Assembly: GCA_023525975.1 (NCBI GenBank)
Contig: CM042020.1
Span: forward strand, 11,672,001 to 11,736,000
Direction of reading: 5' to 3'
Source: Smallanthus sonchifolius
Taxonomy: Eukaryota; Streptophyta; Magnoliopsida; Asterales; Asteraceae
DNA: 64,000 nt
How positions within the stretch are numbered: the stretch's first letter is position 1; the number at the start of each line of letters is the position of its first letter. This document shows positions 21,565-34,082 of this stretch, in pieces. The position numbers were made by a program, and so were the translations under genes. The notes under the pieces were generated by a model, which saw nothing but the letters and a program-made list of their open reading frames with translations, was not told the origin of the DNA and did not search any database.

Positions 21565-22499
21565 GCGTTAACTCGTACAAACGGTTTGATTTCAGACTTA
21601 TATAAAAAAACATAAAACTGCGTGATATGTCTTTAGCTTAATCAGTAGTTTTACATATCTCAAGCTACAAGCAATATATTCAATTAAACTGTTTATGTAA
21701 CTAATCAATAGCAATATATGGACCTTTTTTTTAACAACAATACCCTATTTTGAGGCCCCTAAACTACTCATAATAACTTACAGTCTTACACCAAACCATG
21801 ATAGGTGGGCTCAAACCATTGACCTCAAGGGAAGCTTCACCACTCTAACTTCAAATGGCTTTGCAGTTGGATCCAACTCCCACCCATATATGAACTTACA
21901 TCATTACAATTATAAGGCTCTAGATCCAACCTTGACCCGGGTTCGATCCCCAGCCCCCTCCCCCTTTCAGGTTCCACTGCTTACGTCAGTTTGATTAAGT
22001 TTTAAATTTTTCTTAGTTATTTTAATTCTTATAATATTGTTTAGGACTATTTTTGTGTTTCGCTTACGGCTTTTTAAAATATGATTTTTTTTGTGTGTGT
22101 TTTTCTTAGAAAAAAAGGTCGTTTAATAACCAAAGTTAACCCAAGAGTCGAATTCAAATTTCAAAGTTCGGTTTCAACTCGGTTCAATTAAAAAGCCTTT
22201 TAAGTTCAAAATTTCTAAGTTTTGAACCATCATTCTATCATAGTATATCATACCACACTCGAATCTCGATCCTAAGTGGCCCAAGTAATAAAATCACAAA
22301 CACACTAGCCCAATATAGAAAGAATAGTGCCCATCGTTCTGCTCAATTTAGGGCAGAATGTCCAAGAGTCACTTGGAGCCGATGGCCCATACATTTGTTT
22401 TCTTATCCTTCTTAAAAACACAAAATAGTGTGTCCTATTATTGAATTAAATATATTAGTACTTCTTAAAACTTAACCCTACATCAAAAGTTAATATAAT
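21565..22499. other. Intergenic, no gene recognised
   Basis: One B-box-like GGTTCGATCCCC at 21,940-21,951 has no matching A box at the right distance. No ORF of interest. Confidence 0.4.
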
Positions 22500-22765
22500 T
22501 GCATAGCTCATGTCGGTTAATGATTCGGTTCAAGCCTTTTAACCCTGATCAATGATCCAGGCCAAAACTGGTTGACCCATGTCAAGACCGGTTGACCCCG
22601 GTCGACTCGGGCCAAGCCCCCGATTGACCTATGTCAAGCTCGTTTGACCCGATCAAAGACCCAAGCCACGCTCATTTGATCCTCGTCAATGAACCGCGTC
22701 AAGCTTGTTGACCCGGGTCAGACCCATTTGACCCCTTCAATGACCCTGATCAAGCCCTTTTGAGT
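22500..22765. repeat. Degenerate repeat with recurrent GTTGACCC / GGTCAA units
   Basis: GTTGACCC, TTTGACCC, ATTGACC and the complement GGTCAA/GTCAAG recur about every 20-30 bases. TTGAC is the W-box core bound by WRKY factors, but there is no adjacent gene, so a regulatory role is unsupported. Confidence 0.55.
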
Positions 22766-24168
22766 AATACCCGGTTTTAGGGGTATTATGATTTTGATTA
22801 ATTAGCATGTCTAATTATTTAGTTAATAGTCATGTGACATGGGTCAAGTTGACTACATAGTAAAGTTGCTACATGTGTGGTGGACCTAAGGGATTAATAA
22901 TAAAGTTAGTAAATGAAGTGTGACATGATCTATTTATCTAAACTTATGATTAATTAGAAAATGAGTCAAAGGATCTTGACTAATGGCTATCTTGGAGGTC
23001 AAAGACAAGGAGTAATGCCTAAATAAATCTTGGAGACTTCCAATTCCTTTGGAGGTTTTGGCTAAATGAATAAAGGAGGGGAGAGTTTGTTGTATTGGAT
23101 AATAATTGAAAAAGGTGGAGAAGAGAGGGAGAGAAGCCAAGAAAGTGAGAGAACATATATGTTCTATAGGCTTGTACCTCTGTATTCTTGATTCCTATAA
23201 AAAGAGAGAAAGGGAGATAAGATTTGTTTTAAAAACTTTCTCGGGTATAGAACGTGAATTGTATTACTGATACATGACCCAATTACCCAAAATATATGTA
23301 ACCGTTTATCCGAACCATACCGATAAACATTTTATTTTTCTATATTCTTAGGTAAGAGAGTAATCTACTAATTCATAGATGTTTAGATTTTATATTTCTA
23401 ATTTACTTGGGTAATAAGAATTATATGAAAATTAAACTAGTAAAAAATGTATACGGAAATTCTAGCATGCTAATTTGTAACAAATTAACACGACGTACAC
23501 CCAATACTCGACAAGTATGAGATACGATTTTACAATCAGATATGATATTGGGATTACTAATTCCCGTCACATTGCCATCTTAGTTCAAAATGAGATTTAA
23601 CATCAATGTGGTTTTCTTCTTTATCATGTTACAAGGTGTAAGGCAAATTAAAAATGATAATAAATAAAATGCTAATTTACAAGAAGTAGTTGTTCAAGAT
23701 TGAATATTTTCTTTCTTTTATCATTTTCATTTTATATACAAACGAATTTGGTAAAAAAATATTTGATATAAAGTACAATATATATAAATTAACAATATAA
23801 ACAGGAGCAGACTATAATAACAAATTTTAAACATGTTTAACTTGTTCACACATCTCAAATAAGATGATGTATAAAGTAATTTTAATAGTTCGATTTTTAT
23901 ATATTATCTACATTATTATTATTATTATAAATTAGTGTTTTGTAAAATAAAAAGAAAAGGTAAATCGATATTTTGAAAAGATTGCGATCTTATGGAGAGA
24001 AAAAAGTTGGAGACAAATATGCAAATTTCATGTGAGGTTTTCTTTAATTAAAGACAAGGATTAGTGGTCAAAATATTGTTTAATACTTAATAAGTGCCAC
24101 TTGAAATAATAAATGCTAATATAAGCTATTAATATTACTCATAGCATATGTGCAAATCTATATCTATA
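22766..24168. other. Intergenic, A/T-rich
   Basis: No gene recognised. The region 22,900-23,280 has moderate complexity without a convincing frame. Confidence 0.4.
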
Positions 24169-24602
24169 TCTATACTATATAATAAATAAAGGTTTTTCAT
24201 GTCACGTGTCGCCTTCATATTTATTCTCATCAATTTTTTCCCGTCCCTCTCTCTTATTAAATACACCTATAACTTTTAATAATAATAAAATTTTAAATAA
24301 AATATTAATTATACTAATAAAACACATTTATTTTAAATTATTATTTATTATAAGAAACTTTGAAATCTAATTATATAACGTTTATTTTAAATCAAATACT
24401 AAATGAAAGTCAAATTGCATTAAATAATAATTAATGTATTTTCGAAACCTAAATATATATTAGTTTTTATATATTTTTTAATTTGTTTTTCTATCTTTGA
24501 TATATATAATATATTTTTACACATGTAAAATACATACATAAAGATTTAAGAATTTTATGTGTTAGTATTTTTCAGACCGTGTGTATTACACGGGTTCTAA
24601 GC
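24169..24602 (+). mobile_element. Nonautonomous Helitron (plus strand)
   Basis: The 5' end TCTATACTATATAATAAATAAA, shown here as TCTATACTATATAATAAA, follows an A. The 3' end has the hairpin CCGTGTGTATTACACGG followed by GTTCTAAGCTAT, one base off the CTAG end of sister copies. No Rep/helicase is encoded. The 3' segment repeats at 25,348-25,498 with a proper CTAG-T end, so the true right boundary may be 25,498 with nested DNA between. Confidence 0.65.
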
Positions 24603-24879
24603 TATATGTAATATGTAAATATTTATTACTAAGTATATAAAATTGTATTTATTCAACCCGTGTAATACACGAGAATCTAACCGAGTTTAGTTATATATAA
24701 GTGATACTAGGTTAGATTCCCGTATATTATACATACTCAATCATGAAAAAAAAATACAATAAATAAATATCTTATATGTTGATAAATTATTATTATATTT
24801 TAGAATGTCATAGTTAGCAGATAACTTAATTTTATTAAAATTTGAGAAAGAAAATGTCAATCTAAATTCTATGTTCATT

Positions 24880-25308
24880 AACCTGACATTAGACACATTG
24901 ATCAGACCTGACAATATACAATGACCTGACATATTTGACATATTGACCAATATGAGCAGACCTGACATTAGACATAATGACGAGCAAATTACACAATGAG
25001 CTGGAAACGGTAATTTTTTTTCGTTTTTGTATATAACGACGCTAAACTCGTTTTAAAAATAAAAAACGCTCGTTTTTATGGTGTAATTATTATTTTTAAA
25101 TAATGTCGTATATAAAAGTTATGAACGTTTAAAAAGGGGGTGAAACTTGATAAAAAGTCAACAAAAATGGCCATGACTAAAATAACTTTTCAACAACTTT
25201 TTCTCCTACAATTTGATCTCAACCGTTAAATCTTTTCTACAATTTGATCTAATGACCCTAAATCCTTCTCACACTTTTTATTTTAAAAACCTTTTTTACT
25301 TGAACTTT

Positions 25309-25313
<5 letters not shown>
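24880..25313. mobile_element. Second, truncated copy of the 6,770-8,275 TIR element
   Basis: Shares the same units (GACATTAGACACATTGATC, GAGCTGGAAACG) and the same outer end (CTTGAACTTTATCATATAT), abutting the (AT)n tract at 25,313-25,345. The opposite terminus is missing. Confidence 0.75.
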
Positions 25314-25347
<34 letters not shown>

Positions 25348-25353
<6 letters not shown>

Positions 25354-25498
25354 ATTAATTTTTACATATTTTGAATTTTGTTTTCTATTTTTAATATATG
25401 TAATACATTTTTACACCTATAAAAAATATACATAAATATTTAAGAATTTTATGTATTGACATTTTTTACCCCGTGTATAGACACGGGTTCTAAGCTAG
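25348..25498 (+). mobile_element. Helitron 3'-terminal fragment
   Basis: Matches 24,450-24,602 and ends in the hairpin CCGTGTATAGACACGG, then GTTCTAAGCTAG, next to a T. Bases 24,603-24,735 also carry two more Helitron-like ends: ACCGAG at 24,680 (plus) and ACTAGGTT at about 24,706 (minus). Confidence 0.65.
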
Positions 25499-25681
25499 TA
25501 TCTAATAAATTAACATATATTTAAGAAATAATTAAGTTTTTACTAAATTTAATTAGATTGTTTAGTTTATCTTTTAATAGCTTCTATAAATATATTTTAA
25601 AATATATGTAAATAAATTTTAAAAAATCATCCAAATCTATATAAATATGTAGTCCTCAATCTGTATTTTTATATTTCTAAA

Positions 25682-26100
25682 CTAGGTTAAAAACTTCGTG
25701 TATTACACGGGTTGAATAAATACAATGTTATATACTTAGCAATAAAGATTTACATATTGCATATTTATGACATATTACATAGTTTTTAATTCAAATTTTA
25801 GAAACGTTATATACTTATTTTTTAAAAATATAATATAAAAATAATTAAAGAAATGTTCAATTTCTAAAAAAATATTTTATAAACAAACCTATTTTTTTAA
25901 AATAAAAAACGTTTTATAAAAAGAATTATATAAATCATTATTATTTAATAGGAGAAAAAGGCGGGAAACAAAAAATTATAAAAAACAATTAAAGAAAAAT
26001 TGTATAATTAAAAGGAGAGAGAGACGGAAAAAAAATGATGAGGATGCATAGAAAAGTAACAAGTGTCACACAAAAATCTTTATTTATTATATAGTATAGA
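25682..26100 (-). mobile_element. Nonautonomous Helitron (419 bp, minus strand)
   Basis: The minus strand begins TCTATACTATATAATAAATA at 26,100 after an A. It ends with the hairpin CCGTGTAATACACG and AACCTAG at 25,682, followed by a T. Insertion between A and T, the CTRR end and the terminal hairpin fit the Helitron definition. Noncoding. Confidence 0.85.
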
Positions 26101-26271
26101 TACAAACAAAAACACTAAGCATTTCTTATAACCATATTATATAACTAAAACATTTTATGTGTTAAAAATGAGCTTAACAATAAACTTTTTTGTTATCTTA
26201 TGATTGTTTTTTACTAAAATATGTAAACTATTTTACGTTAATGTTTTATATTACCTGCTTCTATAGCCAAA

Positions 26272-26943
26272 TCTCTATACCTAATAAATAAAAATCATAT
26301 AGGACACGTATCACTCTCCTGTGTCTCCTCGGTTTTTTTCCCCCGTCTTTCCCTGATATTAATTATACAAATTTCTGTAATTGTTTTTATAATTTTTTGT
26401 TTCCCGTCTCTCTCTCTCCTATTAAATTATAATCATTTCTATAATTCTTTTTTATAAAACATTTTTTATTTTTTAAAAGTTAGCTTTGTTCATAAAACAT
26501 ATTTATAACTTGAACATTTCTTTCATTCAAACTTTGTAAAACATTTTTAAGAAATAAGTATATAATGTTTCTGAAATTTGTATTAAAAAACTATGTAATA
26601 TGTCATAAATATGTAATATGTAATTCTTTATTACTAAATATATAACATTGCATTTACAAAACTATGTAATTCTTTAAATTATAATGATTTCTATAATTCT
26701 CTTTTATAAAACATTTTTTATTTTTTTAAAAGTTAGCTTTGTTCATAAAACATTTTTATAACTTAAACATTTCTTTCATTCAAACTGTGTAAAACATTTT
26801 TAAGAAATAAGTATATATGTTTCTAAAATTTGTATTAAAAAACTATGTAATATGTCATAAATATTTAATATGTAATTCTTTATTACTAAGTATATAACAT
26901 TGCATTTACTCAACCCGTGTAATATACCGAGTTTCTAACCTAG
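26272..26943 (+). mobile_element. Nonautonomous Helitron (672 bp) with internal duplication
   Basis: The 5' end TCTCTATACCTAATAAATA follows an A. The 3' end has CCCGTGTAATATACCGAG (decayed hairpin), TTTCTAACCTAG, next to a T. About 207 bp are duplicated inside (26,449-26,655 and 26,704-26,910), repeating the last third of the element. Confidence 0.8.
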
Positions 26944-27050
26944 TAATTAATAAAAGATCTAAGAATAAAATATTTTTTTATTTTTATAGATAATTTATTT
27001 CTTAATACATTATAACTTTATAATCATTTAAATGCGATTATTATATATAC

Positions 27051-27087
<37 letters not shown>

Positions 27088-27601
27088 AAATGAGTCACTT
27101 TTTATTAAAATAAAATAACGATATTCACGTTATACAAAGGAAATAAACGAGTACAAAATCGTATACAAAATTGGATGAAAAAGTTAAAAATAAATACAAA
27201 ATTTATACAATTCTAACCGTAGTCTTCCACAAGTTCGAATATTCGGCTGCAAAATGAACGAATTAATTTTTAGCGGTGGTTGAGGATTCGTGTTCAACAC
27301 GAGTCCATTAAAACAGATTTCGCGTCTCCTCTAAGACGAACACGTCTGTCTCCAAGGGTACAACCAGAATAATATATGTATTGCCGAAGATGTCCACTCA
27401 CTCGAGGTATCACTGGGTAAACTATGTTTTTAGAAATGGTAAAAAGAGATGAACTTGGTGATGATGAAAGAATTAGAGAGTGCTCATCTCTAAATTATTT
27501 GGAACTAGACAACTAATTGACACAAATTTTCTCTAATTTTTCCTCTCTTTTTGTCACTTGGAAAAAGAATCATAAGACTCATTTTACACTCATATTAAAT
27601 C
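26944..27601. other. Intergenic with (TA)n tract
   Basis: (TA)n at 27,055-27,081. Bases 27,085-27,600 are of moderate complexity and end at the LTR retrotransposon. No gene recognised. Confidence 0.4.
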
Positions 27602-29675
27602 TGTAACATTTCGAGTTTTAGAGCGCGAAATAATTCACGAGAATTAAAACTTAAATAAGAAAAAAGGAAGCGGGTTTGGCCCGGGGTGTATGGGCCGAAA
27701 GGGGCAAAGGTTTGGGCCCTTATAAGCCTCAAGACCAACCCCAAAGCCTCATTAACTTCACCATTTACAGATTTCTAGAGAGAGAAAGTCCCGATTTTCG
27801 GATTAGAGCTTCAAGGATCGTTAGCAAGAGTCTCTTGAGTGTTTAGCAACGAAAAGGAAGTGATTTCAGGTAACCATTCATTCCAGATATGAGTTTTTAT
27901 GTTATGTTGGGTTTTGAAGAAAAATCAAGTAAAGGTTGGGTTTTTACGTTTAAAAATGCAAACAAAGTATAGATTTAGACTCTCGGTTAGAAAACACAAG
28001 TTTTGAACGTAAAAAGTTCGGATCTTGACGAGGTCGGATCTGCATGCAAAAGTTAGGGTTTTATGGGGAAAAATACTGCCCACACGCAGGCCCTACGTAC
28101 TTGTTAAGTACGCAAGAGCATGGCCCTGCGTACTTGTTAAGTACGCAAGAACAAGGACATGCGCACTTGTTAAGTGCGCAGGCATCAGGTCTATGGGTAT
28201 ATATAGCTGGTTAGTGAAGTCAGTATGTTCGCAAGGATAGAAAGAGGCGAACTTAGCCTTAAGTTCGCCTAGCTAGAAATGGTGAAACCGTTTAGTGTCG
28301 AGTTAAGTCTGATACGTGTCGAATTGTTATGATTGTTCAGATTGTGTGAGATCCGGTAGACCATTCCAGCTAAGATACCAGGTGAGTTCTAATCCACTTT
28401 TTTGCCTGCTTTAGGGGTGATGTGCATACTTAGTGTAAAGTGTTTATTACATATTTTATATTAATAAACAAAGTGAAAAACTATGTTTAGTGTAAAGTTT
28501 AAAAGAGGCAAATGTACGTTTTGAGCAAAGTATATCTATATTATTGGTAAACGTTTACTATATTTTCATATACATAAACAAAGGCATGTTATATGTGTTA
28601 AGATATATTTCAGTAAAAGCTAGGTATTTGTGGCAAGCGTTTACTATATTTTCGTATACATAAACAAAGGCATAATACATGTTAAGTTATGAACAAGACA
28701 GATACAGTTTTTTGAACAGAAAGTGAATAGATTTCTTACGGGAATGTGTACCAGCTATAAAGGTCCTTGGGACAGATGTTACTTGTACAAGATGTCAGAT
28801 ATGGGTTCTACCCATTAGTAAGAATCTTTAACGGTTGTACAACTGGGATGAGTGACGGCAGTTGCTCGGGAGGTCCACGCAACCTCCCCGTAGTGTTAAG
28901 CGGTATTGTCGGTTCATGGTCGTTGATCATGGGGGAATTGACCAGGGTATTGTGGGTTCATTGTCGTTGATCATGGGGGCGGTACCGTAGCAACAAGGGA
29001 ATTGGTGGATAAGCGGTAGTATCGGTTCATGGTGTAAGCCATGAGGGAATTGACCAGGTACTTGTCGGTTCATGGTGTAAGCCATGAGGGCAGTACAGTG
29101 TAAAGGAATTGACGGTTTATTATATGTGTATAAACTGATTTGAAAAGTAAAGTATGTAGAGTTTAGCCTTATTGGCAGTATATATGTTTTAGTAAATCAT
29201 GGTGTAAGCCATGAGGGCAGTACAGTGTAAAGGAATTGACGGTTTATTATATGTGTATAAACTGATTTGAAAAGTAAAGTATGTAGAGTTTAGCCTTATT
29301 GGCAGTATATATGTTTTAGTAAATCTTTTGTATAAATGATTTAAAGTAAACGTTAGAACTCACTCATCGTCGCTGATTTTTAGTATGCACGTTAGTTAAG
29401 TGTAGGTGGCAGTAGATGGAAGCGGATGCTTGGCTTAGCGAGAATAGTTACCCGAAGATCAGCATATGGCATCCCGTTTATGTTATCTTTTAGTTTGATG
29501 TTGTTTAAAGTTCATGCAGTTTCAGACAAGTTATGTTTAAACATGTTATGTTTCCGCTGCGTATGTTGAGATTTTAATTCGTTTCCGTTGTTAGTGATAT
29601 ATGTTTTATAATTAAGAGTTATGTGTTGATGAGTAAATCCAATACGTGAGGCCTCCCGGGTTTGGGGGACTTACA
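27602..29675 (+). repeat. 5' LTR (2,074 bp)
   Basis: Aligns along its full length with 34,083-36,141, with scattered substitutions. It differs by one hairpin-repeat unit fewer (three instead of four) and one extra ~131-bp tandem copy at 29,063-29,324 (CATGGTGTAAGCCATGAGGG...). It also contains GGTTCATGGTCGTTGATCATG repeats at 28,910-29,100. Confidence 0.9.
28094..28180 (+). repeat. Hairpin repeat array in the 5' LTR (3 units, 33-bp period)
   Basis: Units at 28,094-28,114, 28,127-28,147 and 28,160-28,180. Each is a 9-bp stem with loop GTT: TGCGTACTT / AAGTACGCA in unit 2 and TGCGCACTT / AAGTGCGCA in unit 3, where both arms changed together. Unit 1 has one mismatch (TACG). Spacers are 12 bases. 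Confidence 0.92.
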
Positions 29676-29678
29676 AGT

Positions 29679-29690
29679 TGGTATCAGAGC
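29679..29690 (+). other. tRNA-Met primer binding site
   Basis: TGGTATCAGAGC begins 3 bases after the 5' LTR end, the usual position in LTR retrotransposons. Confidence 0.9.
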
Positions 29691-30011
29691 CATAGTTTGA
29701 GAGATTTGGACATCCCCGATGTCCAAACTTAAACTGGGAATGGGACCAAGTAACGGATGCCAGTAACGGGTAACTCAAGCCAAAGCACCAGATGTGTATA
29801 GTAAGTAAAGCTTCTTTCCTTTTTTAGAGTGTTAAGATAAGAATAGAGGCTTTAGTGGAATCATGAAAGCGAATAAATAGAAAACAAGAAGTGATGTAAT
29901 GGTTAATTGCAGATGGTCAGTGTATATTAACATCTTACCTTACTTATTGTGATCTTCATATTCCCTAGCATGATGAAATTAAATCCCTTTGTTCTCTATA
30001 TTTCAGTTAGA

Positions 30012-33000
30012 ATGTCTAGACGTGGAGGAACTAGAGGGGGTGGAGGAGGAAGACGTGGCGGGCGTACAGGCCGCCGCGGTGGAGCTAGTACCAATCAAGA
30101 GATTGAGGGGAGTGTTCACACTACCCATACTGATACGGTAGTCAGTCAGCACAATGTTGAGTACACGGCAGGAGATGATCAGACATTCGAGTTCGAGCCG
30201 GCCGTGCAAGCAGCTCTTGGCCGTGAATTTACCCGACTGCTGAAGGAAACCTTACCGGCCATACTAGACGAAGCCTTGAGGAAGGCCAAGGAGAACCCCA
30301 ACACAACTGAAGAGGCTGTGGTGCTCCCAACAATAGGAGGACCAAATCTGGTAGAGAATGTTACACCGCCTGCTCGCGGTTGCGACTACAAGGCGTTTCG
30401 GGGTTGTGATCCACCCGTGCTTACTGGGAGAAAGAAGCAGCAGATACTTTGGATTGGATTAACGGCATGGAGTCGACCATTCGTCTTAGTGAATGTCGAC
30501 CGGAGCAAGCAGACATGTTCGCTGCGAAGTCATTAAAGGGGGAAGCAGCACACTGGTGGGAAACTGTGAAACAGGCTAAGGGTGACCAAGCGGTCGGATT
30601 GATGAGGTGGAATGATCTGAGAGCATTGGTAACTGAAAAGTTTTGTCCTAAGAACGAGGTCCATAGGGTGGAAAGGGAATTCTTGACTCTGCAAGACGGA
30701 CTCATGACTCACCGGGAATATACTTCAAAGTACAATGAGTTGGCGCGTCTAGTGCAACATCTAGTGACGACTGAAGAAAGGAGAATTCACTACTATGTCT
30801 AAGGATTGCCACCAAAGATTCGTACCTTTGTCAAGACCAACACACCCAGTACCTTTGAGTCGGTGGTCGTTCTGAGCGGGGTTGTGTACGATGACATCGC
30901 CTCTGAAGTCATTGTTGAAGCACCCAAGAAACAGCCAGCTAAGCGAACTGCTGAGGAACTCCAGGGTCCTAACGATAGGTGTCACACCCCCAAAATCCAC
31001 TAACGGAGTTTTACCGTTAGGAGCGTGACATACCCGGATCTCAGTCATTAGTTACGTTGAACGACTCTGTATGCGTTTAATAAAAACACTAGTATTGCTC
31101 ATAGTCACGATGCAACACTAGTAAATGAAAATACCGAGTTAATACGAAACGCGGAAGTGTAAAGATTGAAGGAAAAGCATGCGCCAAAAACAATTGCACC
31201 CAAAACATGCAATTCGAAAACAAATAAATAAGTAAGTCCTGCGTTTGATAAATAATGAAACTCCAATGCATGCATGCCCTATCTCGTGCTCGTACCTTAA
31301 CGACCTGAGAAAACATGCTAAAACGTGTCAATACTAGGTTGGTGAGTTCACAGGTTTCAAATGTAAGTAAAGTTTACTAGATAAAACAATTTACAATTAT
31401 ATCAATAGGTAGCTAACCTAATAACATGTTACTAAAGTGTTTCGAGATCGAAGCTGACTGTTTATGTTTGATCTACCTCCTACCATGTCTATCATGAACA
31501 ATGGTAAACTGTTTAGGTCAATGTTACACCCGTTCGACTTCCTGTCGTGTTAGCGCGACTAACGCGGGTGGGGCTTGTCAATGCCAGTAATACTACTCAG
31601 GATTACCTCGCTATCCCATATATTAAACGGTTCGATAAGTAAGGACTTACATGATATGTTTGCGCTTAGTACAACAAGTGATATAAATGAAATGTAAGAT
31701 CTAAATGTTTGTACCCATGTTTTCTCCCCCAAGTTTAAACCATAAGAAAAGGGGCATGAAACTCACCGTAGAGTGCGTGCAGAAGAAAGCTAATTAACTG
31801 CTCGCCTACTAACTGCCACCTATAAACATTGGTTTATAAGTGTGTGTTCGTGCACGCTGATAGGAACCCTAAGTATCCAAACAATCCCATTGTTTTAAGT
31901 GTTTAGAAAATATTTATTAGTTTGAACAAGTTTGACTAAGTTTGACCAAGTTTGACTCGACGACCCGTTGGTGACCCGTTTAGTGATTTAATGTTTGGTT
32001 TGAATACTAACACACATAGTATACAAGTAATTCAAGTTTCATGCTACACATTTCACAACTAACTTAGCATGACAAGTTATGTCTACACAATGCACGTTCA
32101 ACAAAGTTCCTACTTTTAACAATATATGAACACAAGTTGGGTTTCAATAGATTACATCATCTCTAACATGTTTGCATGATCATGACATGTTTATCTACAC
32201 ATACTAATGCATGAAAGATCATTACAACATACACTTCAAGTCTAGACATCAAGTTTCAAATTCTAAAAGTTTCTACTTTTAGTAATCTATGATTTATGCA
32301 TGCTATTTGTATCCAACAACACTTTAACAAGCTTCATTACATTCATAATAACATACTAGTATCATTTAATAATGTCATGCACGTCAAGAAACCTTACATT
32401 CAAAAATCATCTTTCAACAAAGTTTCCCTTTTTAGAAAGTCGTCCATTTTAAGCTTTGTTTACACAATTTAACACGCCTATTCAATCCTAAATCACTTAG
32501 CTAATATAATTTCAATTATAATAATCATAGATCACGTCTAGCATGCAATTCCTATACGTCACATAATCAACAAATCTCAATTTACACCTCGTATGAAAAC
32601 TAGGGTTTCCTATATATCAATAAAATCATCAAATCGCTACAATAATATCAATCAAATAACCAATTCATTACTATTATTTCAAAAACATTAAGTTTGGATG
32701 AACTAGGGTTTCGATCATAAAAATCATAATGAAATAATGACGGAATTCAATAAAACGACTTACATAGGAATGTTAGGAATGCCTAGACTAGCTCGTATCT
32801 ACTTCCGGATTCACGATCGAAGGTCGATTGAGGTGTGTTTTGGTGCTTTGAAGCTCTTGGCCGAATGGTGGTGAGGGAGGGGGTTCGCGACGGCAAGGGG
32901 TGGGGGTTTAGGGTTTTTGATTTTTTTTTAAAGTTCTTTATATAATACATGCACTAATCGGGTTTTTAAGTTGGGCTTCAGGCTTAATTAAGGCCCATAG

Positions 33001-33731
33001 ACTATTATTAATTAATTAACACTTAATAATAATTAAAACTCTCAATTATTATTTTTTTTATAAAAACTCTAACTTTTATAAAAATACTTAATACGATTAA
33101 CATTCGATAAACATGCGCGATAAAAAGAATATTCACATAATTCACGTAAAGTCACGTAATCATATAAAACTCATATAATTTATATTAATTATAAATTATT
33201 AAATGTTTGAAGTATTAATCTTGATTAATCACCAACGTTCCGGGTTAGACTCGAGTACGATCCGGAAATTCTACGAATTGTCGTTGTGTGTGAATTAACT
33301 GACACATTTAATTAATCCTAATTAAATGCAATGCACGTGCAACTAACTGAGATAACTGAGTTTGCATGAACAATGTTTGAACTAACGATGTTTGTGTTAA
33401 CGGAGTTAACTTGAATTTGCCGGATGTCACATCATCCCCTTGTTGAAAGAATTTTCGTCCCGAAAATTAAACGAAGTCGGTAACGTCTGAAACAAAAAGT
33501 TTAGGTTTGTCACAATAGGAGGGCAAGGGTAGAAGCTGAGGGTCTATGCGGAATATGTGGAAGGCGACATGGGGTGAATGTAAGGCGGGTCGGGTGGGAT
33601 GTTTCAAGTGTGGCAAGTTTGGACACCAATCACGGGACTACCCAGAAAAGCCAAGATGCCATAATTGTGGGGAACAGGGACACATGAGCCGAGATTGCAT
33701 GAAACCCAAGGAAGCGGAAGCGGGATGATCT
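30012..33731 (+). pseudogene. Ty3/gypsy gag, split by a solo LTR and frameshifted
   Basis: It starts with an R/G-rich leader (MSRRGGTRGGGGGRRGG). The retrotransposon gag core follows (GEAAHWWETV near 30,540-30,570; REYTSKYNELARL). A frame change falls near 30,421-30,445, a TAA at about 30,800 and the 2.5-kb solo LTR at 30,980-33,514. After it come a partial knuckle (CGICGRRHG), another frameshift, and two CCHC knuckles, CFKCGKFGHQSRD and CHNCGEQGHMSRDC, then a (GGGAAA)n tract. Gag binds RNA and forms the particle. The protein cannot be made in full. Confidence 0.88.
30980..33514 (-). mobile_element. Solo LTR (2,535 bp) inserted in gag
   Basis: Perfect 5-bp target duplication ATAGG (30,975-30,979 and 33,515-33,519). 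On the minus strand it begins TGTGACAAACC and ends GGGGGTGTGACA. Bases 33,432-33,480 resemble the 3' end of a gypsy coding region (GGGACGAAAATTC and a purine tract) followed by a second TGTGACATCCGG, so the LTR start may have been extended. It is related to the LTR at 50,229-53,564. Minor minus frames (31,089-31,331) are not genes. Confidence 0.85.
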
Positions 33732-34082
33732 GGAAAGGGAAAGGGAAAGGGAAAGGGAAAGGGTGCAGAGAAGGAACCCTACATGAATAGAGCCAAGGCG
33801 AGGGTATAACAGATGACTCAGTAAGGTACGTTGCAAGCTCTTATTTGTGATATGGAAAGTTTATGTTATTGTTTCCTTACTAAATTAGTTAGCCTCATTA
33901 GTTTAGATGCCTTAGAATTTGAGATCGCCCCAGGTTAAGCTCCCAGTGGTAGTTAATCACAATGGCCTTCAAGACCAAGCTGCCTTGCATAGCTACGGTT
34001 TATGCCACCCATTCTGTGATTTACTATCAATATAGCTTATGACGGGTTTCGAGGACGAAACCTGTTGTAAGGAGGGTAGACT
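33732..34082 (+). other. Collapsed pol region and polypurine tract
   Basis: The distal gag frame dissolves into stops. There is then a direct jump to the 3' terminal coding signature GGGTTTCGAGGACGAAAC at 34,040-34,057 and the purine tract AAGGAGGGTAGACT (34,069-34,082). Roughly 4 kb of pol expected for Ty3/gypsy is missing. Confidence 0.7.

Noticed and set aside
21916..21960. B-box GGTTCGATCCCC suggesting another SINE
   Set aside because: No A box at the right distance, no A-tail and no target duplication found.
28025..28240. Open frames over the LTR hairpin array (also 34,509-34,779)
   Set aside because: They translate the 33-bp repeat (a multiple of three) into VLVKYAR-type repeats; no start context and present on both strands.
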